Notes: generated by a model not told the origin, from the sequence alone. Numbered from the stretch's first letter, positions 48,863 to 60,714 are shown. The stretch: 64,000 bases of DNA from Dolomedes plantarius (GCA_907164885.2 OU015490.1:240280139-240344138), one strand, 5' to 3'. A program made the numbers and translations.

Positions 48863-49644
48863 AAACTAATTGGTTAAGATAATAAAGTAGCTCTGATTAC
48901 ATCTTCAATACCATATTAACATCCTTAACTAATTATTTCGTGTTAAAAAACTACATAATAAATTAAACAATATTTAAGCGAAGTGGAAAGTTTTGGTATG
49001 AAAATTTGTTAGAGTTTATAAACAGTAACAAATTTATTACAATTCGTTACAGTTTAGTTTTCCCTGGGACCGATGTTAAAAATAATACCTAAATTTATAT
49101 TCTTTGTCTAAAATAAAATAATTTACCAAACCGATTTAAACGCCGAAAAAGTCATTAAATGTGGCATGTGCCCAATGTCAAACGACACCATAGCTATATT
49201 AATACCTTTCCAATCTGTCAGTGCTTGAATAATAGAACTAATTACTTTAATGAAGCAGATTATTATGCCAGGCATAGTGCGGTTAATTTATTACTCTAGG
49301 AGAGAAGAATTTAGAAATAAATAAGGAAGTGTATTTATTTCCCAATTAGCCTGACTTTTATTTAATCAGCTTTTAAATAGAAAAAAATATATTTTTCTCC
49401 TTTTTTTTTCTTTCCTCACAATTATTTTGATATTTATCTTACGCTCGAAATGAAGATTTAGTGGATTGAGTTTTATCAACCTTAATAATTCTCATAATTT
49501 ATTTTTTGTTTAAATTTTGCTGTGTTTGTGAAAAACTACTAAATTATTTCTGAAATAATCTTCCTGAAGCATAGTTTTCACGTAAGTTCAATTTTAAATG
49601 AATTCTTAATTGATTTTCCATTTTGATTGATTAATTTATAATAA

Positions 49645-49685
<41 letters not shown>

Positions 49686-49688
49686 GCT
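48863..49688. other. No gene seen
   Basis: AT-rich. A TA tract lies at about 49649-49681. Confidence 0.4.
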
Positions 49689-49791
49689 AGTGAAATATAC
49701 GTCATAGTGATACCACTCATTTTGAGGAGGAATTGAAGCAATTTCAATTTATCCTCAAAATGAGTAGCATTACTATAACGTATTTATCACT
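49689..49791. repeat. ~50-bp-arm hairpin
   Basis: 49689-49737 and 49740-49791 are imperfect reverse complements (CACTCATTTTGAGGA against TCCTCAAAATGAGTAG) with almost no loop. A third, direct copy of the left arm is at 49841-49895 (ATACTTCATAGTGATACTAT). Confidence 0.85.
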
Positions 49792-49953
49792 AAAATACAT
49801 AAATAAATAAATAACTAGATATTTATCTATTTATGTTATTGATAAATACTTCATAGTGATACTATTCATTTTGAGGAGAAATTGAAGCAATTTTGGGGGA
49901 CACTTCAATGACTTTCTCTTCATCTGCTACTTTTAAGAAAGCGATCATTTTCT

Positions 49954-50400
49954 CTACTGTTTAGGCCCTACGTCAAAATCAAGATTGAAAGAGTCTATAT
50001 TTTCGACAATCAAGGGATATTCTAAAGCATCTTCAGCACAGGATTTTTTTCCAATGAGTTCCTTCACTTTGTGTAATTGATGGTAAGGAAAAAGCTGATT
50101 TTCTTGGTAAAGAAGAGAGTCATGGTTTTTACAGAAATCCACTAAGAGCATTGGTTTCCACTCTTTAAAACGTATGACAAATTTGATTTGCATGAAGTCC
50201 TTTAGGACAGATTCAATGCAAACTTGCGATGGAAGGCCATGGGATGTTTCTTGTTTGAATCCTTCGGCATGTTGCTGTAGGTAAATTTAGACTTTTGACG
50301 GGCCATGCTTGTCTCCAGGCTCACATGCATCGTATTGGATTAAATTGGCTGATTCTCCAGCTTGCGTTTTATGTACTTTCCGACAATCAAATATATATCC
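49954..50400 (-). pseudogene. Unrecognised coding remnant, one stop
   Basis: A minus frame is open for about 145 codons apart from one TAA near 50288. It contains FDCRKVHKTQAGESANLIQY, DACEPGDKHGPSKV, then QQHAEGFKQETSHGLP, FMQIKFVIRFKEWKPMLLVD and ENQLFPYHQLHKVKELIGKK. It ends NLDFDVGPKQ. Continuity of a charged, non-repetitive frame across the stop suggests a former protein, perhaps from a mobile element. I do not recognise the family. The hairpin repeats at 49689-49895 lie just past its 3' end. Confidence 0.45.
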
Positions 50401-52922
50401 CTAGTCTACTCGGCTAATTATTTGGACGAGTGTTCTGCACTAATTCCTTTTAATTGTGTTGATCAACAGTATCAATTAGCTCGTGGTCTGATGACCTAGT
50501 GGTCAAAAATTGACATTCAAGAAATAAATAATGATATTCATTAGCCTTTATTCTTGTAATATCTGCATTTTGTGCTAGAAATTATATTTCGTAAAGTTTC
50601 CTGCTTCGGTATTTTTTTGCGCATTGATGATTATTTCATTTAAAGTACCGCTTGGCGACTGAGATTTGGCTACGAATTGTTGTTATTTGAACTATAAGGT
50701 TTTACGAATTGTTTATATTTGTGAAGTGGACTGTCGTATTATTTTTAACATACAACTGGTAAGCATATTTTATGCACACAAAAACTATGAATTTGAATTG
50801 AATTTAGTCATCAAAATTACATACATAGTCATTAAAACAGTCATCAAAATTAAAAATTATTACACCTTGAAATTATTGCACTTTTTGGAGGCGTGTAGTA
50901 ATTTAGAGGAAAACCTACTTAAGAACAATTTCGCTGAAAATTTTGGTGATCTAAAAGTATATTAAAAAATTGGCATTTAGACTCGGGTATATTTTAAGGA
51001 CATTTAAGATGGGTTTTCTGATTTCACACTTTCTTTAAATTTTTGGGGTGTGGCGCTGTAGTTTTGCTACAGTGACGTTACTCTTAGTGTATAAAATGGC
51101 TGCTATTTGACTATAACCGTTACTCACTGGATTAGGGTGAGTGCGCCTTTTTGCATTTCTGTCTTTTCATTTGTGATCTGTAGGATTGTATGTGTACTTG
51201 CATTCATGGTGCATTGAACCCTAAGTGCAGGATATCTGTCTATTTTCATTTGATTTGACTATCTGTTTCAATGGGGATCTCGGGTACTTAGGATGTCTTT
51301 TGGTTAGACCTGTATCCTATTCAGAAAGTTCCCCCTTGAGGTAACTGATTTGGTTAGGCCTCCTGATGACGAGACCAATCGGTTACCTCGATACATGGTT
51401 AGTTCCGTTACTGCTACAGAATCTTGCATTATGGTGCGTTGAGTCCTAAGGGCGGGATTTCTGTTTATTTTTACCTAAATTCTTCCTGCTAATGATTATC
51501 TTGCTTTGTTGACATATTTAATTTTAGTTACATTCATCAAAATTAAATAATTTATTTTTATCAGAACTGTAGACTTTTAGTTTTACACACAATCTCTTTT
51601 ATTTAACATACACCTTTATCATACATCTTTAAAAAACTCGGTTAAATATCAGTTTGTTGACTTTAAGTCGTTTATTTTGTAAACACAAAGCTTTCTGAAA
51701 TATATTTCTGGAGCTACACAAAGCTTTCTGGAAAGCTTGTTTACGAATATCCGTCATAGTGTATTAAGAGATTCGCAAAATGTACATGCTGCAACACGTT
51801 TTTCAAAAGTAAGGCTTCTAGGCTTAAAAGAGTAAAGTACAAACTTCAAGAACAACGGAAATATCTTTAAATATCCATGTATCATATAAAAGAGATAATA
51901 AATATTTAAATCTGCAAAATTTTAACTTTATTTCTCTACTCAAAGAAATCTTCCTTGAGAGAAACCCTTTAGTTGGAAACCGAGAAAATATATTTGATGT
52001 CAAAGCATGGGCCAACCTGGATGATTGCGGCAAAAAAGATCGATTTACTATCGCAAGACGAATGATTTTAGAGAAAAAAAGAGATCGATTTACTATTGTA
52101 AAAAGGGGAGGTTCAAACAGTTCAAATAAAGTTTCAATAGTGGATTTTTCCTTAGTGCTGGTTTCCCGTATAACAGAAAAGAAAGTTCAAGCAAAAAAAG
52201 GGTTAAGAAGTATGCCCTTTATCAAACTTGTTTGTATTCTTACATTAGAAATTCTATGTCTTTATTCACCGTTCTTTCAAAGTAATTATCTCTCTGAGGT
52301 AATTAATCTGACATCCAAATATATAGAAACATTTCTGGACGTGGAAAAGAATTAAAAATCCCGACCTTTAACCATTTGTAACAATTTTTGTTTCCGTGAG
52401 GAATAATAAATAGACTATTCCTTAGATGAATTGTTAAAACAAGACATTCTAAACGCGTAACTAAGGCAATGTTGTACTACAATAGATAGGATATAATATT
52501 AAATACCGCTTGTTATTTATTTTAATCATCGATTCTTAGAGTCATCCAGATAAGAGCTTTCTCATACAATCTTTAAACATCAAAAATTTACATTTTAAAC
52601 ATCATTAAAGTATTGCACTTTTCGCATCGGTCCCTGCTGGTGGAAAATATTCTGCATAATACATTGGTCATGTTTCTGAAGCTCACGTCTTTGAAATCAC
52701 GTTTCTGAGAGCATTCCAATTACTGGTACCGCAATAAGTCTATAAAATTGGGGCAAATTTATCTTACATATTTCTAATAGAAGGGAAAAGGAGTTTTCGA
52801 TGCAAATTTTGTTCTTTATTCATTGATTTGAAAATAGACATTCCTGTGGCAGTTGTTACTGATTACATTTTCAGCCTAAATCCTAAATGAATCTAGAAAT
52901 TTTGAAAAGCATTTAAGAATAT

Positions 52923-52925
<3 letters not shown>
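50401..52925. other. No gene seen; short repeats
   Basis: 51198-51248 and 51425-51475 are direct repeats (CATGGTGCATTGAACCCTAAG and TATGGTGCGTTGAGTCCTAAG type). Between them 51338-51391 can fold (GAGGTAACTGATTTGGT against ACCAATCGGTTACCTC). 52034-52100 holds a 40-base tandem duplication (AGATCGATTTACTAT twice). Confidence 0.55.

Positions 52926-52959
<34 letters not shown>
52926..52959. repeat. (TA)n microsatellite
   Basis: TA tract ending exactly at the left end of Tc1 element D. Confidence 0.95.
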
Positions 52960-54377
52960 CACTCTGTCACAAAAAAATATATGCACCCAGAAGGAAACGA
53001 GCTACTATCAAGAAACTTAACATGTATGTCGTGTATCAGGAGATAAGCAAATGATTACAACTTCAGACGAACAGACCATTGTATTAATATATGGCATGAA
53101 AAAGGTTACAAATCAGTAAGTAGTAAATACACCTCTGGCAGCTATACAAGCTGAAACACGGCAGGGCATCGAATCAGTGAGGTCACCTATGACCTCCTGC
53201 GGAAGATCATACCATAATATTTGTAACTGGGCAGTTAATTCCCCAGTATCCCGGGATGGCTGCAATTGCCTTCCATGCACGTCCCAGACGTTCTCTATTC
53301 TTGAGAGGTCTGGTGATCTGGCAGGCCATGGGAGTCGTCATATCCTTGAAGACATTGTTGGGAGACTCGCACAGTATGTGGACGAGCGTTGTCTTGCTGA
53401 TAAATGACACCCGGACGACTTGATAGCATAGGCAGTAAAAGTGGCGTTAAAATCTCGTCCACGTAACTGCGTGCCGTCAAAGTGCTTCGAAAGACGACTA
53501 GAGGGGATCGTATGTCCTAAGAAATCACTTTCCAGACTGTCACACCTTGTGTAATTGCCGAATGCTCCTAGATATCAAATGCCGGATCGGACCGGTGGCC
53601 TGGCCGACTCACACGCGTATGAGCTGGTCATCAGCATTGAGACTGAATCGGGATTCATCGCTGAAGATCACACGCCTCCAGTCGGTCACACTCCAGCTTG
53701 TGCGAGATCGGCAAAAATCCAATCCACACTGCCTATGATGTGGGGTCAGTGGTAGGCGTCTTAATGAACGTCGGCTTCTTATATGTGCGTCGGCCAGTCA
53801 TCCTCGAATAGTTTCCCTTGATACCACCACATGTCTGGAAGGTGGTAAATGGCGTTGAACCAATTCTAGCGACGTTGTTGGTGCGGATGTGGCCGATCTT
53901 ATGATTGCACGATCCTCGCGCGCATTTGTGTTTCTGGGACGCCCTGACCCTCCGCGACGGTAGACTATCCCTTCCGTGATCTATTTTTGCCAACACGAAG
54001 CAACTGCCATATCGCTGCGACCGAGGTGGCGGCCGATACGCCTGTTTGACCAATCTGTTTCTCTGAGGCCTACTATACACCCCTCTGAAAGTCCGACAAT
54101 TGTTCATACTGTCTCCGGTTATGTATCAGAGGCACCTTTAGTCACAATACCGTCCATCCAAGTCGACAGATTTGTTTGAATAACCCTATGGCACGAGCAA
54201 TCATGCTTTTAAACTCTCCCAGCTTCACATCTCATATGCGCATAGTGCGCTTATCCTTATCTCATTGGCGTCGAAATTTTAATCATTTGCATATCTCTTA
54301 CCAGACTATATTTCTGCCAAGTTTCGTGATAGTACCTCGATTTCTTCTGAGTGCATATATTTTTTTGTGTCAGAGTG
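52960..54377 (-). mobile_element. Tc1-like transposon D
   Basis: Ends CACTCTGTCACAAAAAAATA and its near complement (TTTTTTTGTGTCAGAGTG), each bordered by TA. 1418 bp. It is the uninterrupted sister of element E and shows the empty Helitron target site at about 53236. Confidence 0.95.
53113..54135 (-). pseudogene. Tc1-like transposase pseudogene D
   Basis: Homologous to the gene in element E. The start ATG has become GTG (about 54135). Recognisable parts include ARSYVDEILTPLLLPMLSSR and YQQDNARPHTVRVSQQCLQ before a frameshift that turns LPWPARSPDL into GLPDHQTSQE-type reading. The C-terminal SMPCRVSACIAARGVFTTY ends in TGA at 53113-53115. Many frameshifts. Confidence 0.9.
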
Positions 54378-54659
54378 TATATATATACATTGCTCAAAAC
54401 AATTAGAGGAGCACATGGTTTTAAATAAATTACGCAAATACTTACACCGATAACTAACATAAAATAAATCATCCATAATTTAAAACCTAGCAGGAAACAC
54501 AAGAAGAAAACTTCATATACAAATCAAAGTTCATGACGTCAAAAACCAGAAAAAGAACATAAGGGCGGAAATCGGGATGTTGCAGAAACGCCTGTTTCAC
54601 TGCCTTAACTGTGAAATTCGATTACTCAGTTATTCTTTTTGAGGAAAGGGGACTTGAAA

Positions 54660-56533
54660 ATGTCTCAACAACGTGATTTACCGGAATCTATGGCATGGCG
54701 TATTATAGGAAGACTTGAATCCGGGCAAACACAACGTAATGTCGCGGACGCTGTTGGAGTCGCCAGAAGTGTCGTTGCAAGGCTGTGGAATCGATTCCAA
54801 GAAACAGGGAATGTTAGACGTTGACCAGGCAAGGTCGGCCACACGCCACTACACAACTGATGACCGGTATATACTGTTAACAGCTCGTCGAAACAGAACA
54901 GACAATGCTACTCATCTGCAAAGACAGTTGCTCTTGGCAACAGGACGAAGGGTTTCCAGCCAAACAGTACGTAATAGGCTTCATCAGGGAGGTCTCTATG
55001 CACGTAGGCCAATGGTCTGCATTCCGTTGTCCTCACGCCACCGTGCGGCCCGAAGAAGATGGGCTGCTGAACATCGAGATTGGGAGCAACATGATTGGAG
55101 CCAAGTGGTGTTTACAGACGAGTCCCGATTCAGTCTGGAGTGTGACACCCGACGTGTTTTGGCATGGAGGGAAAGAGGCACTCGAAATAACCCCACATTC
55201 CTTCGTGAAAGGTCATAATACAGACGAGCTGGTTTTATGGCATAGGGTGGAATCAGCATAGGTGGACGTACGGATTTGCATATCATTCGGAATGGTACTT
55301 TGACAGCCCCACATTCGTTCGTTAAGGGGTCAGGTGCCTTTTAAAAGCTAAGAGACTTGACAAAGATATCCCTATTTTAAATTTCCAGTAGTTATGAAAT
55401 ACTTTTATTCAGGAATTTAAAAATTTTTAAAATTGAGTTAAAAACACTTTCTTCTTTATAAATATGGCTTTTAATTTTTTCTAGCTTGAAGATAATTTTT
55501 TAAAATTTCAGCCATTGTTTTTTTTTTCAGTGTTAGCGCAGACTTCAGTCTGTATATTAATAAATATATATATATTTTAAATTTTAAAATTAAGTTCTAT
55601 AATATATCCTTAAAATGACGAATTTTGAAATAAAAAAAAAGTTCATAGAAAAAAAATTAAATATTTTTTTTTTTAATTTCAGAAATTTTTTTGATAAATT
55701 TTACTGTAACTCAAATTTTTATGGTAGTAATGACATAATTGTTCGTCATTTTAATGATACATGATTATATTGCCCGTGTATAAAATTTCATGGTATTCTA
55801 GCCAACTGTCCTGGTGATATCATACGCGCAATGACATAACAATGAAAAACAATGGTTAAAATTTTAAACAATTTTAAAAATTTCTTTTAAAGCTACACAA
55901 AATTGAGAGCTATATTTATAAAGAAGAAAGAGTGTTTAACGCACAGTAAAATTTTCATATTTCTTAATAAATTATTTTAGTAACGACTGATGATTGAAAG
56001 TAGGGATATCTTTATCGAGCATCTTGGTCTTTAAAAGGTACCTGACCCCTTAAAGGTTACAATACAGACGACCTGGTTTTATGGTATGGGGTGGAATCAG
56101 CATAGGTGGTCGTATGGACCTGCATATCATTCGGAATGGTACTTTGACGGCCCGAAAGTATGCAGACGAGATACTGAGACCTCATGTCATACCTTACGCT
56201 GCAGTCATTGGAGATTCCTTTGTTTTCCAGCATGATAATGCCAGATCGCCTACAGCTCGTCTTGTGGAGAACATGTTTGAAGCTGAAACAATACAGCGTA
56301 TGGAATGGCCAGCGTGCTCTCCTGACCTGAATCCAATCGAGCAAGTTTGGGACATGCTCAGACGACGCATTGCTGCGAGTCCAAGGCTTCCTTTTACTCT
56401 CCAAGACTTGGAGATTGCACTTCTTGAGGAGTGGAACAGTATTCCCCAAAGTCTTATCGATAACATCATCGCATCCATGGAAAACAGGTGTGCAGCAGTC
56501 TTAGTTGTAAGAGGAGACCACACGCCATATTAA
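54660..56533 (+). pseudogene. Tc1-like transposase pseudogene G (DD34E), split
   Basis: The ATG at 54660 opens MSQQRDLPESMAWRIIGRLE and a helix-turn-helix RNVADAVGVARSVVARLWNR. A TGA (from an Arg codon) at 54822 and a one-base deletion near 54853 follow. The frame continues with GRRVSSQTVRNRLHQGGLYA and FTDESRFSLE (first Asp) to about 55218. After the duplication and insertion it resumes at about 56053: GFMVWGGISIGGR, FQHDNARSPTARL (second Asp), CSPDLNPIEQVWDML (Glu), and the complete C-terminus VRGDHTPY. Spacing is 34 residues. With F it shows the family's structure; neither is active. Confidence 0.93.
55326..56049. mobile_element. PiggyBac-type MITE flanked by TTAA
   Basis: The ends are GGGGTCAGGTGCCTTTTAAA and, reversed, GGGGTCAGGTACCTTTTAAA, flanked on each side by TTAA (55322-55325 and 56050-56053). 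TTAA duplication is the signature of piggyBac transposition. The 724-bp AT-rich interior has no coding frame. Target DNA is Tc1 element G; the TTAA there exists because a G in the family sequence CGTGAAAGG had become T. Confidence 0.92.
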
Positions 56534-56777
56534 AAATCTTGCATCATTTCTAAACAATATTTTTTTTATCGTTTACATGTAACCAAATTGTTGCCCTAAA
56601 TCATCTTTTCATATTTTTTCCATATTTTCAAAGAATTAAAGCTTAATTACAAATTTTTTACGTCTTTTTTTCTGTATTGCGCATTGATACGCGTGTACTA
56701 TCCATTTTATACCAATGCGTGGCTGTCTCGCACGGTTTTCTTAACTTATTTGCCGGCTCCCCTAATTTTTCTGAGCA

Positions 56778-56780
<3 letters not shown>

Positions 56781-56815
<35 letters not shown>

Positions 56816-57049
56816 TGTATTGCGCATTGATACGCGTACAGTGTATTGCGCAATACACTGTACGCGTAATACACTATACACTGTATTGCGCAATACACTA
56901 TACACTGTATTGCGCATTTTTACGTCTTTTTTCTGTATTGCGCATTGATACGCGTGTACTATCCATTATTGCGCATTGAAACGCGTATCGATACGTATAT
57001 CCTGTATTGCGCATTGATACGCGTGTACCTCCCCTAATTTTTCTGAGCA

Positions 57050-57101
<52 letters not shown>

Positions 57102-57338
57102 TGTATTGCGCATTGATACACGTACAGTGTATTGCGCATACACTGTATTGCGCAATACACTGTACGCGTAATACACTATACACTGTATTGCGCATTTTTA
57201 CGTCTTTTTTTCTGTATTACGCATTGATACGCGTGTACTTTCCATTTTATACCAATACGTGGCTGTCTCGCACGGTTTTCTTAACTTATTTGCTTGCTCC
57301 CCTAATTTTTCTGAGCAGTGTATATATATATATATATA
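56781..57338. repeat. Tandem array made from the right end of Tc1 element G
   Basis: The terminal string CTGAGCAGTG followed by TA repeats occurs at 56780, 57052 and 57320, so about 270 bases apart. Between are TA tracts and multiple copies of TGTATTGCGCATTGATACGCG. The palindrome GTGTATTGCGCAATACAC occurs at 56841-56858 and again in the next unit. The segment 57196-57320 copies 56655-56780 (with TGGCTGTCTCGCACGG). Confidence 0.9.
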
Positions 57339-58748
57339 CACTCATGGACAAAAAAATTAGCGCACCAAGAAGGAGTCGTCAAAATGAAACGAAATTTTAC
57401 ATACGTAATGACTACTTTGATATAAGTAAATGATAAGAAAATCAAAGAAAAAGGATAATTTATTTCAGAGAAAAAGGCAAAAGAACGGAGGAGTTAATGC
57501 TTCATTGGACCCCCTCTAGCGCGAATGCACGATGCGATATGATCGGGCATTGAGTCATACAAGTTCTGTATGATGTCTTGAGACATTTCGTTCCATATTT
57601 GCTGTAACCTTGCCTCTAGTTCGTTCAAACTCGTGGGATGCCCAACTTGTCGTCCCAAATGATCCCAGATATGCTCGATTGGAGACAAATCTGGGGATCG
57701 GGCAGGCCAAGGAAGGGTAGTAACAGTGCGGAGACAATCTTGTGAGACCCTTGCCGTATGAGGCCGAGCATTGTCTTGTTGAAAAATGGCTCCTGGGAGC
57801 CGTTGCATGAGTGGCAACACATGTGGTTGCAGGATTTCATGAATATACCGCTGGGCTGTCATGGTGCCACGGAACAATACTAGGGGTGACCGTGTATTGT
57901 AGGCAATGGCACCCCATACCATCACACCAGCTGTGGGAGCGATGTGTCGCTGTACAGCAAAGGCAGGATTGAAGCGTTCACCACGGGCTCTCCACACACG
58001 AACACGATTGTCATCACTGCCGAGATTGAATCTGGATTCGTCGCTAAAGACGACCTGGTTCCATTCCGCTGCAGTCCAGTTTCCTCGTGCGCGGCAAAAC
58101 TCCAAACGGAGGCGTCGATGGGTGGGCGTCAAGGGCAGCACACGTAATGGGCGCCGCGATACCAACTGTCCTTCAGCCAGGCGCCTTCGTATGGTTCGAG
58201 AAGACACAGAGGCCCCTAGTGAAGGTGCTACTTGTGCCTGGATGGCGGCCGATGAAGCAGTTGGCTGTACGCGTGCATTTCTTAAGATGTGGCGGTCTTC
58301 TCGACGACTGGTCTGTCGAGGGCGTCCTGAGCCTGGTCTTCGTGTACATGACATCTCTCGGGTCCACTGGTCCCAACACCTCCTCACAACACAATCAGAG
58401 CGGCCTAATTGACGAGCTGCTCGCTTATCTGACCACCCAGCTTCCATCATCCCGACGATTATCCTCCTCTCAAACTGCGACAACTGCTTATATTGTCTTC
58501 GAACACGGCGTAATGGCGTGTCTATCTCAGCTCTTCCTTTGTAAATGATTCAGCACACTCAAACAAGCTTTGGTTACCTGTTTTATACTCCACAGAGTAC
58601 GATGTTCAACGCCCTCTACCGACTATACGTAATGCGCAATCACGCTGCATTTCTAATCATTTGCATATCTCCCCGACATTTACCTTCATTGCAAGTTTCG
58701 TTACAATCCCGCAATTATTTCTTGGTGCGCTAGTTTTTTTGTCCATGA

Positions 58749-58751
<3 letters not shown>
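57339..58751 (-). mobile_element. Tc1-like transposon, copy C (32-residue spacing family)
   Basis: 1413 bp, exactly the length of copy B, with both 33-base ends and TA outside each. Near identity with copies A and B. Confidence 0.96.
57494..58519 (-). pseudogene. Tc1-like transposase copy C, start codon lost
   Basis: The reading frame has the same 341 sense codons as the intact gene in copy B and no internal stop, but the start ATG is ACG (58517-58519). The first downstream Met is at position 24 or so of the protein (VGMMEAGWS), inside the DNA-binding region. Catalytic Asp (FSDESRF), Asp (FQQDNARPH) and Glu (SPIEHIW) are intact, again with 32 residues between the last two. Differences from B include GGPMKH at the C-terminus and SDKRAARQ in the helix-turn-helix. 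Near-CUG start use at ACG cannot be excluded, so loss of function is likely but not certain. Confidence 0.93.

Positions 58752-58836
<85 letters not shown>
58752..58836. repeat. (TA)n-(CA)n microsatellite
   Basis: Begins exactly at the right end of Tc1 copy C and runs to the next element. Confidence 0.97.
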
Positions 58837-58838
<2 letters not shown>

Positions 58839-58847
58839 CCCTACAAT

Positions 58848-59754
58848 TATGAGCCGGACACAAGCGGATTTGCAAAAAAATCCGACATGTAGTCGGAATT
58901 TATCGGACCCGTATGAACCCCATGAAACCACTCCATATTATCAAAAGTGAGTTCCAATAGGCAAAAGGGGTCATGGTGCACCGCGATACTTTGCGTAAAG
59001 AACTTCACGCCCTCGATATCCATGGATGTGTTGCCGCACAAAAACCAAACATCACTTCATCTAACAAAGCCGGCAGACTCGCTTTGTGTTTGCAACGTCG
59101 CAACTGGACTGTGGATCACAGAAAGTTATTTTATGGAGCGACGAGTTACGCTACACGCTCTTCCAGTCGGATAGGCGTGCTTGGGTTTGGCGAATGCCAG
59201 GCGAACGTCCGCTACCCGAGTGCACCTTTCCAACAATCAAGGTCGATGGTTTTGGTAAACTTGTTTTGGGGGTATTTTTCGTGGTATGGTCTGGGAAGTT
59301 TGCATGAAGTTCCTTGTAAATTGAACGCTGACGCTTACATGAAGAAATTTGGATAATCATGTTTTCCTACGCTCTGGCAACTTTATGGAATGGACAAATG
59401 TTACTTCCAGGACAACAACGCTCTATGTAATGTAGCAGTCTCTGTGATACAGTGATATCAAGATATGGTTGTAAAACATCTTTCCTAGCATTCTCAGAGT
59501 CCCGATCTAAACCCCATGGAACATTTGTGTGGCGAGTTAGAGCGACGTTTTCGGACCAGGGAACCACGTCCTAAATCTACAGCTGAGCTGGAGACATTCT
59601 TGCAGAAGGAATGGACACAAATACACATAGCTGTGTATCGAAACCTTGTTGAAAGTACGCCCAATGGGTTGCTAATGTAACTGCAGCACTAGGGGGACCG
59701 TCCCCCTATTAAAGCATGTATTCTTTCATTACCATCCCATCTGGCTGTCCGGTT

Positions 59755-59758
<4 letters not shown>
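58848..59758 (+). mobile_element. Shortened Tc1-like transposon I
   Basis: The left side has TATGAGCCGGACA and the right end, reversed, TATGAACCGGACA; both lie next to CA microsatellites that seem to have eaten the extreme ends. At about 910 bp it is shorter than a normal Tc1 element and lacks the N-terminal third of the transposase gene. A fifth family in this window. Confidence 0.8.
58973..59680 (+). pseudogene. Tc1-like transposase pseudogene I
   Basis: Parts in order: LRKELHALDIHGCVAAQKP; then, in a shifted frame, VILWSDELRYTLFQSDRRAW (first catalytic Asp) and VWRMPGERPLPECTFPTIK; then FWGYFSWYGLGSL; and finally LWQLYGMDKCYFQDNNAL, stops, HSQSPDLNPMEHLCGELERR and WTQIHIAVYRNLVESTP before TAA at 59678. 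The second catalytic position appears as Asn (QDNN instead of QHDN). At least two stops and two frameshifts. Confidence 0.85.

Positions 59759-59800
<42 letters not shown>
59755..59800. repeat. (CA)n-(TA)n microsatellite
   Basis: Directly follows element I. Confidence 0.95.
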
Positions 59801-59801
<1 letters not shown>

Positions 59802-60421
59802 GACGAACATTTACCAGCTGTTGACGAGCCTGTTACTAAGGGCTCGAAGCGTGCTCTTTATATCGTAGATCCCTCTTAATTACTTCTTAATAGTTATTAA
59901 TAACATTGCAGTCAGAACATAGGCCGGAGTAAATGATTACAATTTAACTATATCCAAAAAGTTTATTCCAGCTATTAATTAACTTCCCTCAATCCAATCC
60001 GCACATAATTTAATTTTCGAAGTAATTATCTCAACCCTCGAGATGCGTGACCAATGAATCTCAATGCTAATCCAGCTCTTTGCTGAAACTCTATTGTTGC
60101 TCAAGGCGTCTAACCTTATCGCACATGCTCATTATGACGTCTGCCGAACTTTCTAGAAAAATCTTTGCTTAGTCTGCAATTAGTTTTCACCGGAAACCCA
60201 GTCTTAACTCCAAAAAAAAAAACAAAAAAAACTCCCCACGCAATGATGCCTGCGATTCTCCTTTCTTGATTTCCAAGGCCATTCAACTCTATTAATAACT
60301 ATTATAGCTTATGCATTCGTAGACGTATTCGTAATCTGATTGACTATGAATAATCATGGCTTTTAACGTTACAAATTAGTTATTTTGAAACCCCCTGTAA
60401 GTTTCTCAATTAATGCTTAAC

Positions 60422-60423
<2 letters not shown>
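59801..60423. other. No gene seen
   Basis: No motif-bearing frame. Confidence 0.4.

Positions 60424-60460
<37 letters not shown>
60424..60460. repeat. (TA)n microsatellite
   Basis: TA tract abutting the 3' terminus of the Helitron that follows. Confidence 0.95.
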
Positions 60461-60461
<1 letters not shown>

Positions 60462-60714
60462 TAGCTGAATACCCGTGTTTCGCCATGGAGTACATTAAAG
60501 TTGCATACATACAACGGTCAATGCAATTAATGCAAAAAAAAAAACTTATTTATAAAAAATCGTAACAGATATTTTAATAGACAAAATAATGTAGAAGAAA
60601 ATATTGAAATTATATCTAATAGAACATACAAAAGAATATAGTACAGTTAATATAGCACAATTTGAGGAACATTTCTTTTACTATATTTTAATATTTTTAC
60701 CTGAAGTTTATCTG

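Larger units (their letters stand above)
54388..56780 (+). mobile_element. Tc1-like transposon G with nested insertion
   Basis: The left end is CATTGCTCAAAACAATTAG, the right end CTAATTTTTCTGAGCAGTG; TA lies outside both. It is 2393 bp because it carries a ~740-bp TTAA element (55326-56049) and a tandem duplication of about 120 bp. Elements D and G are only 10 bases (TA)5 apart. Confidence 0.93.

Noticed and set aside
51338..51391. Hammerhead-like core CTGATGACGAGAC between two pairing arms
   Set aside because: The string resembles CUGAUGA...GAAAC, but helix II is missing and GAAA is replaced by GAGA. Without these a self-cleaving ribozyme is improbable. The hairpin itself is kept as an observation.
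58973..59356. 127-codon plus frame as an intact protein
   Set aside because: It is one of several frames through a broken Tc1-like transposase; the conserved motifs switch between frames.
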